Positions 20,421 through 31,600 of a stretch of DNA of 64,000 nt are shown here, one piece after another. The notes under the pieces are model-generated. The model ran no database searches and was not told where the DNA came from. It worked only from the letters and a program-made list of their open reading frames with translations. Each line of letters starts with the position of its first letter. Position 1 is the first letter of the stretch. The stretch spans positions 1,843,597 through 1,907,596 of the forward strand of contig CM036252.1 of NCBI GenBank assembly GCA_020698575.1, written 5' to 3'. This DNA comes from Bostrychus sinensis. Lineage: Eukaryota; Chordata; Actinopteri; Gobiiformes; Eleotridae. The position numbers and the translations under genes are program-made.

Positions 20421-21107
20421 AGAAACTCAGAATTTAAAAATAAAACTACAATTTTTCATGTTAATGAAGTTTTCAGAAACACATGGACGCTCAGTAAAGG
20501 AGACCACTGCCTTTAAAATGAAACTGTAACAAGATGAGAATAAAGACAGCTCTGAAAAAGTGCTTCTGTTGGAAATTTACATTAAAAAAGGTTAGATTAA
20601 GAGTTTTCTTCACACAAATATTTACTAAATCCAATCAATTCCTGTTTTACATTCATTTTAAACTTCAGACGTCTGAGCAGGACGTTCCTTAGATTCAAGT
20701 TCACACAGACACAGACCTTACAGGGGCTCAGTTCAAAAACAAGAACAAGAAAATAATGAGGACAGATCTGAAAATTAACTTAAAAAAAGCTGGCCACAAG
20801 TGCAAAAAAGATTATAATAAACAAGTGCAATAACAAAAATAATATAAAAATGATAATAAAACAGGTTCCTAGGCTTCATTAAACAAAGTGTGGAACATTC
20901 AGGTGTTATTCATTAATAAACCAGTCACACATTCGTCTGAAGTGCTGCATGTGCACAGCGTCAGGCCCTGGACTCACACACACTCACATATTTATAAACA
21001 CTTCCTCCTTCTGTTCACAAAACTCTCTCTGTCCACACAGCTTCACTACAGACGACTTCATGTGTTCACAAACTGAACGACTGAAAGGCTTCCCCCTCTG
21101 TGAGGTG

Positions 21108-21318
21108 TGTAGTCCTGGTCCTGGACCTGGTCCTGGACCTCCACAGTGTAGTCCCGGTCCTGGTCCTGGACCTCCACAGTGTAGTCCTGGTCCTGGACCT
21201 GGTCCCGGTCCTGGTCCTGGACCTCCACAGTGTAGTCCTGGTCCTGGACCTGGTCCCGGTCCTGGTCCTGGACCTCCACAGTGTAGTCCCGGTCCTGGAC
21301 CTGGACCTCCACAGTCTG
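21108..21318. repeat. GGTCCTGGACCT-based array
   Basis: 12-bp units of GGTCCTGGACCT or GGTCCCGGTCCT, interrupted by CTCCACAGTGTAGTC about every 45-60 bp, form a two-level repeat. Confidence 0.9.
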
Positions 21319-21412
21319 GGTCTTTTATAAAACTAAGTCCAGCTCAGTTAAAGACAAACTGAGCCTGACACTGAGCACTTTTTATTTTTGGTCAGGCAGA
21401 AATTTACTTCCT

Positions 21413-21870
21413 GTTTAGTCCTGGTTTAGTCCTGGTTTAGACCTGGTTTAGACCTGGTTTAGACCTGGTTTAGACCTGGTTTAGACCTGGTTTAGACCTG
21501 GTTTAGTCCTGGTTTAGTCTTGGTTTAGTCCTAGTGGTTTAAGCCTAGTCTAGACCTGGTTTAGTCCTGGTTTAGTCCTGGTTTAGTTCTGGTTTAGTCC
21601 TGGTTTAGTCCTGGTTTAGTCCTAGTGGTTTAAGCCTAGTCTAGACCTGGTTTAGACCTGGTTTAGTCCTGGTTTAGTCCTAATTAAGTCCTGGTGGTTT
21701 AATCCTAGTCTTGTCCTGGTTTAGTCCACGTTTAGACCTGTTTTAGACCTGGTTTAGACCTGGTTTAGTCCTGGTTTAGTCCTGGTTTAGACCTGGTTTA
21801 GTCCTAGTGGTTTAATCCTAGTCTAGGCCTGGTTTAGACCTGTTTTAGTCCTGGACTAAACCAGGTCTAA
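21413..21870. repeat. 11-bp GGTTTAGNCCT minisatellite, degenerate
   Basis: About 40 units, more diverged than elsewhere, with repeated CCTAGTGGTTTAAGCC inserts. The right end turns into the inverse orientation (GGACTAAACCAGG). Confidence 0.92.
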
Positions 21871-22611
21871 AACTAAACTGAATCAGGATCTGAACTGCCA
21901 AAGACTCCTGCGTACCACCACTGGGACCTGTACCACAGTTTGAGAACCACTGGTGTAAAGAAAACTCGCCCCTCTGTCCTGAGATCGCTGTCGCCAGACT
22001 TTGGCCCCACATCCACTCCATACAAACACTGAGGGAGAAACCTTTCAGCCGTTCAGTTTCAATGATAAAAGCTGCTTTAACCTCTCGTCTCTGCTGTGTC
22101 CACCTGATGAGCCTCTGGAAGAGTTTTTTAAAAGAAAGTCTCCTCTTTGTGAGCTAAAAACTAAAGCACGAGGACAAAACACAGAAGAATGTAAAAATAT
22201 CTGTGTACACATGAGCAGGGCCTGAGATTTTCCCTGAAGCGCTGCATCAAACCTCATTCCTAAAATGATAAAAGCTGTTTAAGCACATTTTAAAATAACA
22301 ACATTAATAATAATACAATGTCCATTTAAATCAACACTGGACAGAACTGAACTTTTCTCATGAAACTGATGGAAACTCAGCTCAGAGCATGAACTAAACA
22401 GATCTAAACTAAAATCACACACTTTTAACAGATTCACACAAACAAACTGCTGCTCCCTGTGACCTGGCTCTTTCAGGAAGTCAGACTCTAACACACGTCC
22501 TAGGACTAAGAGCGGTAACTCTCCCTGTTCTGCACCGGGACACATTTATTTGGCTTTAAGGCCTTTTTCTGTCGACGAGAGAGATTCAAATCCCCTTTTT
22601 ATTCTTTCAAA
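21871..22611. other. No gene recognised
   Basis: Low-complexity and plain sequence between an array and a hAT-like element. There is no Ig motif or splice-bounded frame. Confidence 0.45.
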
Positions 22612-23677
22612 CAGTGGCTCCCAAAGTGGGGTCCTGGGCCCCCTGGGGGTCTGTGAAGGTACTGCAGGGGCCCCCAGAGGCTGCCTAAGTAAGTACATAA
22701 GAAGACACTGAGTTTGAAATGAAGTAAATATTTGTTTAAAAATGTTACTTTAATCCTCTGGACCCTGAGCCATATTTGGACTGTTTATTTTTTTTTTGAC
22801 ATTTTAGACTTTTTATATAAATAAGGCTATAAAACTTACTCCAGTGAGCCACAGAGATGCTACTTACTCCATTTTTTTTCAGCACAACCTGAACTTTAAG
22901 TCTGTGTGTGCTGATTTAATGTCAGTGGAGGATAATAATTACCTACTGACCAAAAAGCAAAAGAAAAAAAAAAGTGAAATTGCAAAATGAGAGCTCCCTT
23001 ATTAAAAATCACAAAAATAAATGTTTACAAATCTTTTGATGAATTAAATTAATTAATTGCAAAAATGTGCCAGGCGCCCTAAAGGTTAACAATTGTTTTA
23101 GATTGGCAAATACAAGAGGAAAAACTAATTTTAATCAGATTTTTGTTAAAACATATAACTATTGACAAAAATATAAACTCTTGAAAAGTGCAAAAAACGA
23201 GTAGAACACTACTGATGGTAATCAATATGACAACTACAGTGAGAGCTATTAGTTTTGGTCGGATTTGTATTAGAAATGTGCAAATTTCGGGTCCATCCAC
23301 TAGGTGGCACTCAATTGTAAAATATCACCAAAAGACACTAAACCCTGATGCCATAAAATGACCTCTAAAAAAATTACAGATATTAAAAACAGCATCTGAA
23401 TGGCGCGAGCATTAACTTCAACTGGAGAGAAAAATGAAGTAACTACTGCTTATGGTTACAGAGATATTTTAATTTTAATAAAACATTTGCCGGCGACGTG
23501 GCAGGGTCCAGAGGGTTAAAACTATTTTTAGCCAACTGTCAGTGTTTTATGTAACATTTTTATAGAAATATGGAGAAAAACATGACTTAATCTTTTGAAT
23601 AAAGGGAAGTTGGGGGTCCACGTGGGATTTTCTGAAATTTAAGGCGACCGCGATTGTCGTGAGTTTGGGAAAAGCTG
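22612..23677. mobile_element. Non-autonomous hAT-like element (outer, nested pair)
   Basis: The left end CAGTGGCTCCCAAAGTGGGG and the right end TTTGGGAAAAGCTG are imperfect inverted repeats. The flanks CTTTCAAA (22604-22611) and CTTTAAAA (23678-23685) are an 8-bp target duplication with one change. The left end has the GGGGTCCTGGGCCCCCTGGG block common in fish hAT repeats. No transposase is left. Confidence 0.75.
22754..23515. mobile_element. piggyBac-like MITE nested in the hAT-like element
   Basis: Inverted ends TCCTCTGGACCCTGAG and GGCAGGGTCCAGAGG are flanked on both sides by TTAA (22750-22753 and 23516-23519), the piggyBac target site. It is 762 bp and non-coding. Confidence 0.7.
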
Positions 23678-23685
23678 CTTTAAAA

Positions 23686-24391
23686 ATAAAAAATATTAGC
23701 AAAATATTATCCTGTCCATCCAGGCCAACTCTTCCTGTTCTATACTCAGAAGAGAATCAGCAGCAGAAGCCAGTTGTACAAAGACTTGTGAAGGAAAAAG
23801 TGGTTTGTTTGAATGTGGTGGACGTCAGAGGGACTTTACTGTTGTTAAAATGGAAACAGGACGAAGACAAAAATTACATTGACTCTGTATAAGCCACAGC
23901 CATCTGGGTTATTTCTCTCTGCTTTAGAGAAGACAGCAGGAGTCTGGCTGGGCAACGAAATATAGAACGATATATAAGACAACTTATTTTTTCTTTTTTT
24001 TTTTATTAAAAGCTAAGGCCATTTATGTTCTTTTCCCTTTAAAGAAACTTCGACCTCTGACCTGAACAGACGAAGGGACGCAGTAAAGACGATTGTTGTT
24101 GAGAACAGGTTTTTTAGTGGAGGTAAAATAATCTTTTAGATAAACTGGGCGTTAGAAAGGAGACAGGACTGAAGCAGGATTCAAACCTGAGACTGTCTGA
24201 CTTCCTGCAAGGTTCCTGCTGACTACAAATAAACTGCATTTTATTTCCCAACAAGTTCACAGCTAAAACATGACAGATTATTATTATATTAATATTATTT
24301 ATAACGACTGTATATTTAACATCAGTTAGAGTTAAGCCCAAACATTATTCATGCCCTGCCCCGGGACAGCGACACAAAACACACTGCAGCC
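23686..24391. other. No gene recognised
   Basis: AT-rich plain sequence between the hAT-like element and the 12-bp repeat remnant. Confidence 0.45.
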
Positions 24392-24459
24392 AGACCAGAC
24401 CAGAGTCCAGACCAGAGTCCAGACCTGAGTCCAGACCTGAACCATGTGTGAACCTGAAC

Positions 24460-24790
24460 CAATTTTATATAGCGCTTTTCACACAACTCAAAGTCGCTTT
24501 ACAATTTTTTTTTTTGATCTATTATTCAGTCACTCAGTCACAATCGGTGGTGGTGAGCTACTTCTGCCTTGGGGCAGACTGACGGAAGCGTGGCTGCCAA
24601 TCTGCGCCAACGGCCCCTCCGACCACCACCAAACACAGCCACACTAACACATTCACACAGGCAAGGTGGGTGAAGTGTCCAGTAATGTAATGTAGGTAAT
24701 TTGCCCAGGGACACAACAACAGTATGCGCTTCAGATGGGATTCGAACCGGCTACCCTCCGGTTGCTGGGCGAATGCTTAACCCACTGCAC
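24460..24790. mobile_element. SINE-like/MITE-like dispersed repeat, near full length
   Basis: The sequence holds TTTTATATAGCGCTTTTCAC, AAAGTCGCTTTACAA, GGTGGTGGTGAGCTAC, GGGGCAGACTGACGGAAGC, a GGATTCGAACC motif and GCACCACCATCGCCCCC. GGATTCGAACC resembles a B-box/T-loop element. It interrupts sequence that is continuous at 9645-9662 in unit A, so it inserted after the duplication or was lost from A. Confidence 0.7.
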
Positions 24791-25616
24791 CACCATCGCC
24801 CCCAAGTAAACACCAGAGAGATGACCAGGAAGAGTTCTAACATCAAGGACCTGGACATCTGGGAAAAACAAGAGTGGTCCCAGTGGAAACAGGAAAAACA
24901 CTTTTAACATCAGCTGGGAAAGAAAATAAAGACTTTGTCACTGATTTTTGAGAAAAGGATCTGAATATTTTTGGACTTTTCAGTCAAACTAGTTTTAATA
25001 AAATCTTTACCACAGGGTCTAACAGTTTTTTGTCTCTTTGTCATTTCCAGACAGAACAGATCCATAACTCAGTAGAAATTAACTTTAACTTAAAGTTTGG
25101 CTGAAGTATGAATAATTTTGGGCTTAACTGTGTTAAGGCCGCTCCTCTGCTGCCCCCTAGTGGAGGGTTAGAGAGAATATTGGTCAGAGGTATCATGTGA
25201 CCTCAGGACTCTTCAAATGTTCACAAACTGAACGACTGAAAGGCTTTCCTCTTTCTCTCAGAGCTCTCCACAGTGAATCACTCTCATAGTATTTTGGCTC
25301 AGGTTTTTACACCAGATGCCCTTCCTCACACAGCCCTGTCTGTGTATCTGGGTTTGGGACTGGCACAAAGTGTGTCTGCTTCACCAATGGAGCTTTAGTG
25401 AAAGAATAAAACAGTAAAAGCTTTGGTTTAATAAAAGGAGGCCTTAGCTGCTCCAGTTCAACCACATTAGGAGCTCTCTGGAGGAAAGCCTTGCAGTCGT
25501 TCAGTTTGTAAACAGGAATTATAAATGAGAAGTAAAGATGAAAAGGTCTTTGTGTGGACAGAGACTCAGGGTCCAGTTGTTCCTTTGGTTCAGACGACAG
25601 CAGAGGAGAGCGCCCT
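24791..25616 (-). other. 3' UTR/3' flank of gene B
   Basis: Nearly identical to 9655-10470 of unit A. No coding signal. Confidence 0.45.
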
Positions 25617-25687
25617 CTACAGGACAGAGTTAGAGGAGGGTTTGGGTTTGCGTTTGATGACTCCGACAAATGCGTCACTGAAGCTCT
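25617..25687 (-). CDS. Gene B exon 5: cytoplasmic tail and stop
   Basis: The acceptor TTTCCACAG is followed by ESFSDAFVGVIKRKPKPS then SNSVL and a TAG at 25617-25619. Basic and Pro-rich, no tyrosine. The terminal S-V-L again fits a class I PDZ ligand. Confidence 0.72.
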
Positions 25688-28600
25688 CTGTGGAAACAAA
25701 ATGGTTAGGACACACTCACGTTAGATTATTATGAACAAACCCAAATGTAAAACGTAAATGAAACAGAAATCAATGGTTTCCAAATCTCAGAAAAATAACA
25801 GAGAGGTGAGAAGAGATAAGAGAGAGGACAACATTTGTCAGAGAGAAGGTGGGATGTATAAACCTCAGTGTAAACACAACCAGCTGGTGATAAATCCAGC
25901 GGCTGAAACAAACGTGATTTGATGAAAAAAACTTTTAACATTCACAGTGTGAATATTAAGAGGCTTCACCGACTGAGTTTACAGCCTGGAAGCACAAAAT
26001 ACTACAAAAAAAGGCAATTTCTCTGAACAGAAAGTCACAAATAAAAAATAAAATCCCTCCAAGATTATTAACACAAAATAATTTAATCCTTGCAAATTAA
26101 ATGTCCCACCTGTGTCCCATTGCTGCACCTTTCCCCAAACTTCCTCCTCATCCTCAGGGCTGTACTCGCCCTCATCCTCAGGGCTGTACTCGCCCTCATC
26201 CTCAGGGCTGTACTCGCCCTCATCCTCAGGGCTGTACTCGCCCTCATCCTCAGGGCTGTACTGTACTCGCCCTCATCCTCAGGGCTGTACTCGCCCTCAT
26301 CCTCAGGGCTGTACTCGCCCTCATCCTCAGGGCTGTTCTCGCCCTCATCCTCAGGGCTGTTCTCGCCCTCATCCTCAGGGCTGTACTGTACTCGCCCTCA
26401 TCCTCAGGGCTGTACTGTACTCGCCCTCATCCTCAGGGCTGTACTGTACTTCGCCCTCATCCTCAGGGCTGTACTCGCCCTCATCCTCAGGGCTGTACTC
26501 GCCCTCATCCTCAGGGCTGTACTGTACTCGCCCTCATCCTCAGGGCTGTACTCGCCCTCATCCTCAGGGCTGTACTGTACTCGCCCTCATCCTCAGGGCT
26601 GTTCTCGCCCTCATCCTCAGGGCTGTACTGTACTCGCCCTCATCCTCAGGGCTGTACTCGCCCTCATCCTCAGGGCTGTACTCGCCCTCATCCTCAGGGC
26701 TGTACTCGCCCTCATCCTCAGGGCTGTACTCGCCCTCATCCTCAGGGCTGTACTGTACTCGCCCTCATCCTCAGGGCTGTACTCGCCCTCATCCTCAGGG
26801 CTGTTCTCGCCCTCATCCTCAGGGCTGTACTGTACTCGCCCTCATCCTCAGGGCTGTACTGTACTCGCCCTCATCCTCAGGGCTGTACTGTACTCGCCCT
26901 CATCCTCAGGGCTGTACTGTTCTCGCCCTCATCCTCAGGGCTGTACTCGCCCTCATCCTCAGGGCTGTACTCGCCCTCATCCTCAGGGCTGTACTGTACT
27001 CGCCCTCATCCTCAGGGCTGTACTGTTTTCGCCCTCATCCTCAGGGCTGTACTCGCCCTCATCCTCAGGGCTGTACTCGCCCTCATCCTCAGGGCTGTAC
27101 TCGCCCTCATCCTCAGGGCTGTACTGTACTCGCCCTCATCCTCAGGGCTGTACTGTACTCGCCCTCATCCTCAGGGCTGTTCTCGCCCTCATCCTCAGGG
27201 CTGTTCTCGCCCTCATCCTCAGGGCTGTACTGTACTCGCCCTCATCCTCAGGGCTGTACTGTACTCGCCCTCATCCTCAGGGCTGTACTGTACTCGCCCT
27301 CATCCTCAGGGCTGTACTCGCCCTCATCCTCAGGGCTGTACTCGCCCTCATCCTCAGGGCTGTACTCGCCCTCATCCTCAGGGCTGTACTCGCCCTCATC
27401 CTCAGGGCTGTACTCGCCCTCATCCTCAGGGCTGTACTGTACTCGCCCTCATCCTCAGGGCTGTACTCGCCCTCATCCTCAGGGCTGTACTCGCCCTCAT
27501 CCTCAGGGCTGTACTCGCCCTCATCCTCAGGGCTGTACTCGCCCTCATCCTCAGGGCTGTTCTCGCCCTCATCCTCAGGGCTGTACTGTACTCGCCCTCA
27601 TCCTCAGGGCTGTACTGTACTCGCCCTCATCCTCAGGGCTGTACTGTACTCGCCCTCATCCTCAGGGCTGTACTGTACTCGCCCTCATCCTCAGGGCTGT
27701 ACTGTACTCGCCCTCATCCTCAGGGCTGTACTCGCCCTCATCCTCAGGGCTGTACTCGCCCTCATCCTCAGGGCTGTACTCGCCCTCATCCTCAGGGCTG
27801 TACTGTACTCGCCCTCATCCTCAGGGCTGTTCTCGCCCTCATCCTCAGGGCTGTACTGTACTCGCCCTCATCCTCAGGGCTGTACTGTACTCGCCCTCAT
27901 CCTCAGGGCTGTACTGTACTCGCCCTCATCCTCAGGGCTGTACTGTACTCGCCCTCATCCTCAGGGCTGTACTGTACTCGCCCTCATCCTCAGGGCTGTT
28001 CTCGCCCTCATCCTCAGGGCTGTTCTCGCCCTCATCCTCAGGGCTGTACTGTACTCGCCCTCATCCTCAGGGCTGTACTCGCCCTCATCCTCAGGGCTGT
28101 ACTCGCCCTCATCCTCAGGGCTGTACTCGCCCTCATCCTCAGGGCTGTACTGTACTCGCCCTCATCCTCAGGGCTGTACTCGCCCTCATCCTCAGGGCTG
28201 TTCTCGCCCTCATCCTCAGGGCTGTTCTCGCCCTCATCCTCAGGGCTGTACTGTACTCGCCCTCATCCTCAGGGCTGTACTGTACTCGCCCTCATCCTCA
28301 GGGCTGTACTGTTCTCGCCCTCATCCTCAGGGCTGTACTCGCCCTCATCCTCAGGGCTGTACTGTTCTCGCCACATGGGTGGGTTTAAAACTTTATTAAT
28401 TTCCAAATAATAAACAGTAGAGGGATGTGGCTGGTGGCCTTGGATGTGTCAAAGATGAGCAGCAAATTTGATTTGACTCCATTAGTATTTTTTATGAAGT
28501 GGCAGATTAAAAACATTTCTTTTTAAATCCCACTAGCGTTGCAGTATAAAAACATTATTTTTGCCATGTCAGCATTTCATTTTGAAGAAAGGTAGTGACA

Positions 28601-31600
28601 TTTGACATTTTCTCTATATTTTATTAGATTCACCCATTTTCCCAGTGTAGTCAGAAGCATGCCATTCTTGTATTGTTGCTGTATTTTATTACAGTCATGT
28701 GATTACCAGGGGGGCTACACTGGGAAAAAGGTTAAATCTGATGAAAAACAGTAAAAATGTCAAATTTCACTATTTTTCTTCTAAATGAAATGCTGACATC
28801 ACAGATTGGATGATGTTTGCCTGTGATGGCAGTGAGAATAAAAATTATTTTCCCCATTTTATTCTATAGGAATATAGTTTTTGCTTTAAGATTTTGAAAG
28901 AAAGTATCTGCCACTACATAAACAACACTAATGCAGTCAAATCAACTTTGCTGCTCATCTTTGACTCATCCAAAGCCACGTCTCTCTACTGTTTATTATC
29001 TGGAAAATAATTTAGTTTTAGCACTTTTTTGTTTTACATTCTTCAAAATGTGTATAATGAAAGTGGCATTAAAGGGTTAAAATCCATAATCCATAAAAAT
29101 GATGTAATTTCTGGTCGTTTTGAGCTGATTTCACGTAGTTTAAGAGATTTATGCAAACAAAAAGTAGAAAAAAATATTGATGTATGATTTTACTCTGAGC
29201 ATGTACATTTTTGTACACAAGGGTCATGAAAGGGTGTCAAATTGTAAATCTCTCACTACATAAAAAATATTAATGCAGTCAAATCAATTTTGCTGCTTAG
29301 CTTTGACACATCCAAGGCTCTGATCACCACCAAAGCCACATCTCTCTACTGTTTATTATCTGGAGAAAAAAAATCACTGTGTTTTTTGGCAATACTTGAT
29401 CATAATTCATATAATAAAACTGGCATTTAAAGGGTTAAAATCTAGAAAATGATTTACTGTTTTATAGCTTTGAGCAGCAGTAGTTTAAGAGATTTATGCA
29501 AAAAAAAAAAAAAGCATAAAAAATACTGACAATGATTTTATAGCAGTTTTTGAGTGTGTACATTTTTGTACAGGATGATCATGAATGGTGCAAAATTTGA
29601 GAGGAGCACAGAGGTTAAATTCTGTGGTTGTGGAGTTTCTGCTGCATTCAGTCACAAAATCATTGAACCAACAACAATCACAATAACAAAAAAATAAGAG
29701 CTGAGAGTCTCCACCTACCTTTAGTTTCCTTCTTTCTGTTAAACGTCAGCACTGACACAACAGCTGTTAATACACCAACAACACCAACAATCAGTCCTCC
29801 TACAACAGAACCCACTGGGACTGAAGGAGCTGAGGAGACACAGCACAGTTAGAACCTGAACACCTGAATGGTTCTGGTTCTGTTCACATCAGAGGGAGGT
29901 GGGTCTTACCTTCTACAACTCTCAGTTCCACAGAGGTGCGTCCCATTTCAGTGGAGTTGTCTCTGACCACACAGGAGTAGGTCCCAGTGTCTGAGACTCT
30001 GGGTTTACTCAGGACCAACCTGAGGTCCCCGGTCTGCAGAGCTTTTGGATTCATCTCAGTACGGTCCTTAAACTCATCACTCTGTCCCCTGAGGTCGTCT
30101 CCGTCCTTCACTCTGAGGAGGACGGTCTCTGGGGGGGAACCCTCTCGTGTCCACAGAACTGAGGGGACACTCAGAGAGTCCAGGGGTCTCATGGAGAAGG
30201 GCAGAGAGACAAAATCTGACCCCTCAGACACCTCAACCTGTGTCCCTGAGACACAAACAACAGAGTTAGAGACTGTCCCAGGACAGGACAGAGGAGACAG
30301 GAGAGGACAGAGGAGACAGGAGAGGACAGAGGAGACAGGAGAGGACAGAGGAGACAGGAGAGAGGACAGACGAGACAGGAGAGAGGACAGAGGAGACAGG
30401 AGAGAGGACAGAGGAGACAGGAGAGAGGACAGAGGAGACAGGAGACAGGACAGAGGAGACAGGAGAGAGGAGAGAGGAGACAGGAGAGAGGACAGAGGAG
30501 ACAGGAGAGAGGACAGAGGAGACAGGAGAGAGAACAGAGGAGACAGGAGAGAGGACAGAGGAGACAGGAGAGAGGACAGAGGAGACAGGAGAGAGGAGAC
30601 AGGAGAGAGGACAGAGGAGACAGGAGAGAGGACAGAGGAGACAGGAGAGAGGACAGAGGAGACAGGAGAGGACAGAGGAGACAGGAGAGAGGACAGAGGA
30701 GACAGGAGAGAGAACAGAGGAGACAGGAGAGAGGACAGAGGAGACAGGAGAGAGGACAGAGGAGACAGGAGAGAGGACAGAGGAGACAGGAGAGAGAACA
30801 GAGGAGACAGGAGAGAGGACAGAGGAGACAGGAGAGAGGACAGAGGAGACAGGAGAGAGGACAGAGGAGACAGGAGAGAAGACAGAGGAGACAGGAGAGG
30901 ACAGAGGAGACAAGAGAGAGAACAGAGGAGACAGGAGAGAGAACAGAGGAGACAGGAGAGAGGACAGAGGAGACAGGAGAGAGGACAGAGGAGACAGTAG
31001 AGGACAGAGGAGACAGGAGAGGACAGAGGAGACAGGAGAGAGGACAGAGGAGACAGGAGAGAGGACAGAGGAAACAGGAGAGAGAACAGAGGAGACAGGT
31101 GAGAACAGAGGAGACAGGAGAGGACAGAGGAGACAGCAGAGGACAGAGGAGTCAGGAGAGAGGACAGAGGAGACAGGAGAGAGGACAGAGGAGACAGGAG
31201 AGAGGACAGAGGAGACAGGAGAGAGGACAGAGGAGACAGGAGAGAGGACAGAGGAGACAGGAGAGAGGACAGAGGAGACAGGAGAGAGGAGACAGGAGAG
31301 AGGACAGAGGAGACAGGAGAGGACAGAGGAGACAGGAGAGGACAGAGGAGACAGGAGAGAGGACAGAGGAGACAGGAGAGAGAACAGAGGAGACAGGAGA
31401 GAGGACAGAGGAGACAGGAGAGAGGACAGAGGAGACAGGAGAGAGGACAGAGGAGACAGGAGAGAGGACAGAGGAGACAGGAGAGGACAGAGGACACAGG
31501 AGAGAGGACAGAGGAGACAGGAGAGAGAACAGAGGAGACAGGAGAGAGGACAGAGGAGACAGGAGAGAGGACAGAGGAGACAGGAGAGAGGACAGAGGAG

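Larger units (their letters stand above)
20571..24390. other. Block present only in unit B
   Basis: Unit A jumps from the equivalent of 20570 straight into its 12-bp array. Here 3.8 kb intervenes: two arrays, a hAT-like element carrying a nested piggyBac-like element, and plain sequence. 21063-21095 repeats the motif of 25222-25254 (TTCACAAACTGAACGACTGA), so part of it is an internal duplication. No host exon recognised. Confidence 0.7.

Noticed and set aside
26090..28410. Three overlapping plus-strand frames of about 760 codons
   Set aside because: The 24/29-bp repeat simply lacks stop codons in all three frames; the array lies in intron 4 of gene B on the other strand, and gene A has no such array.
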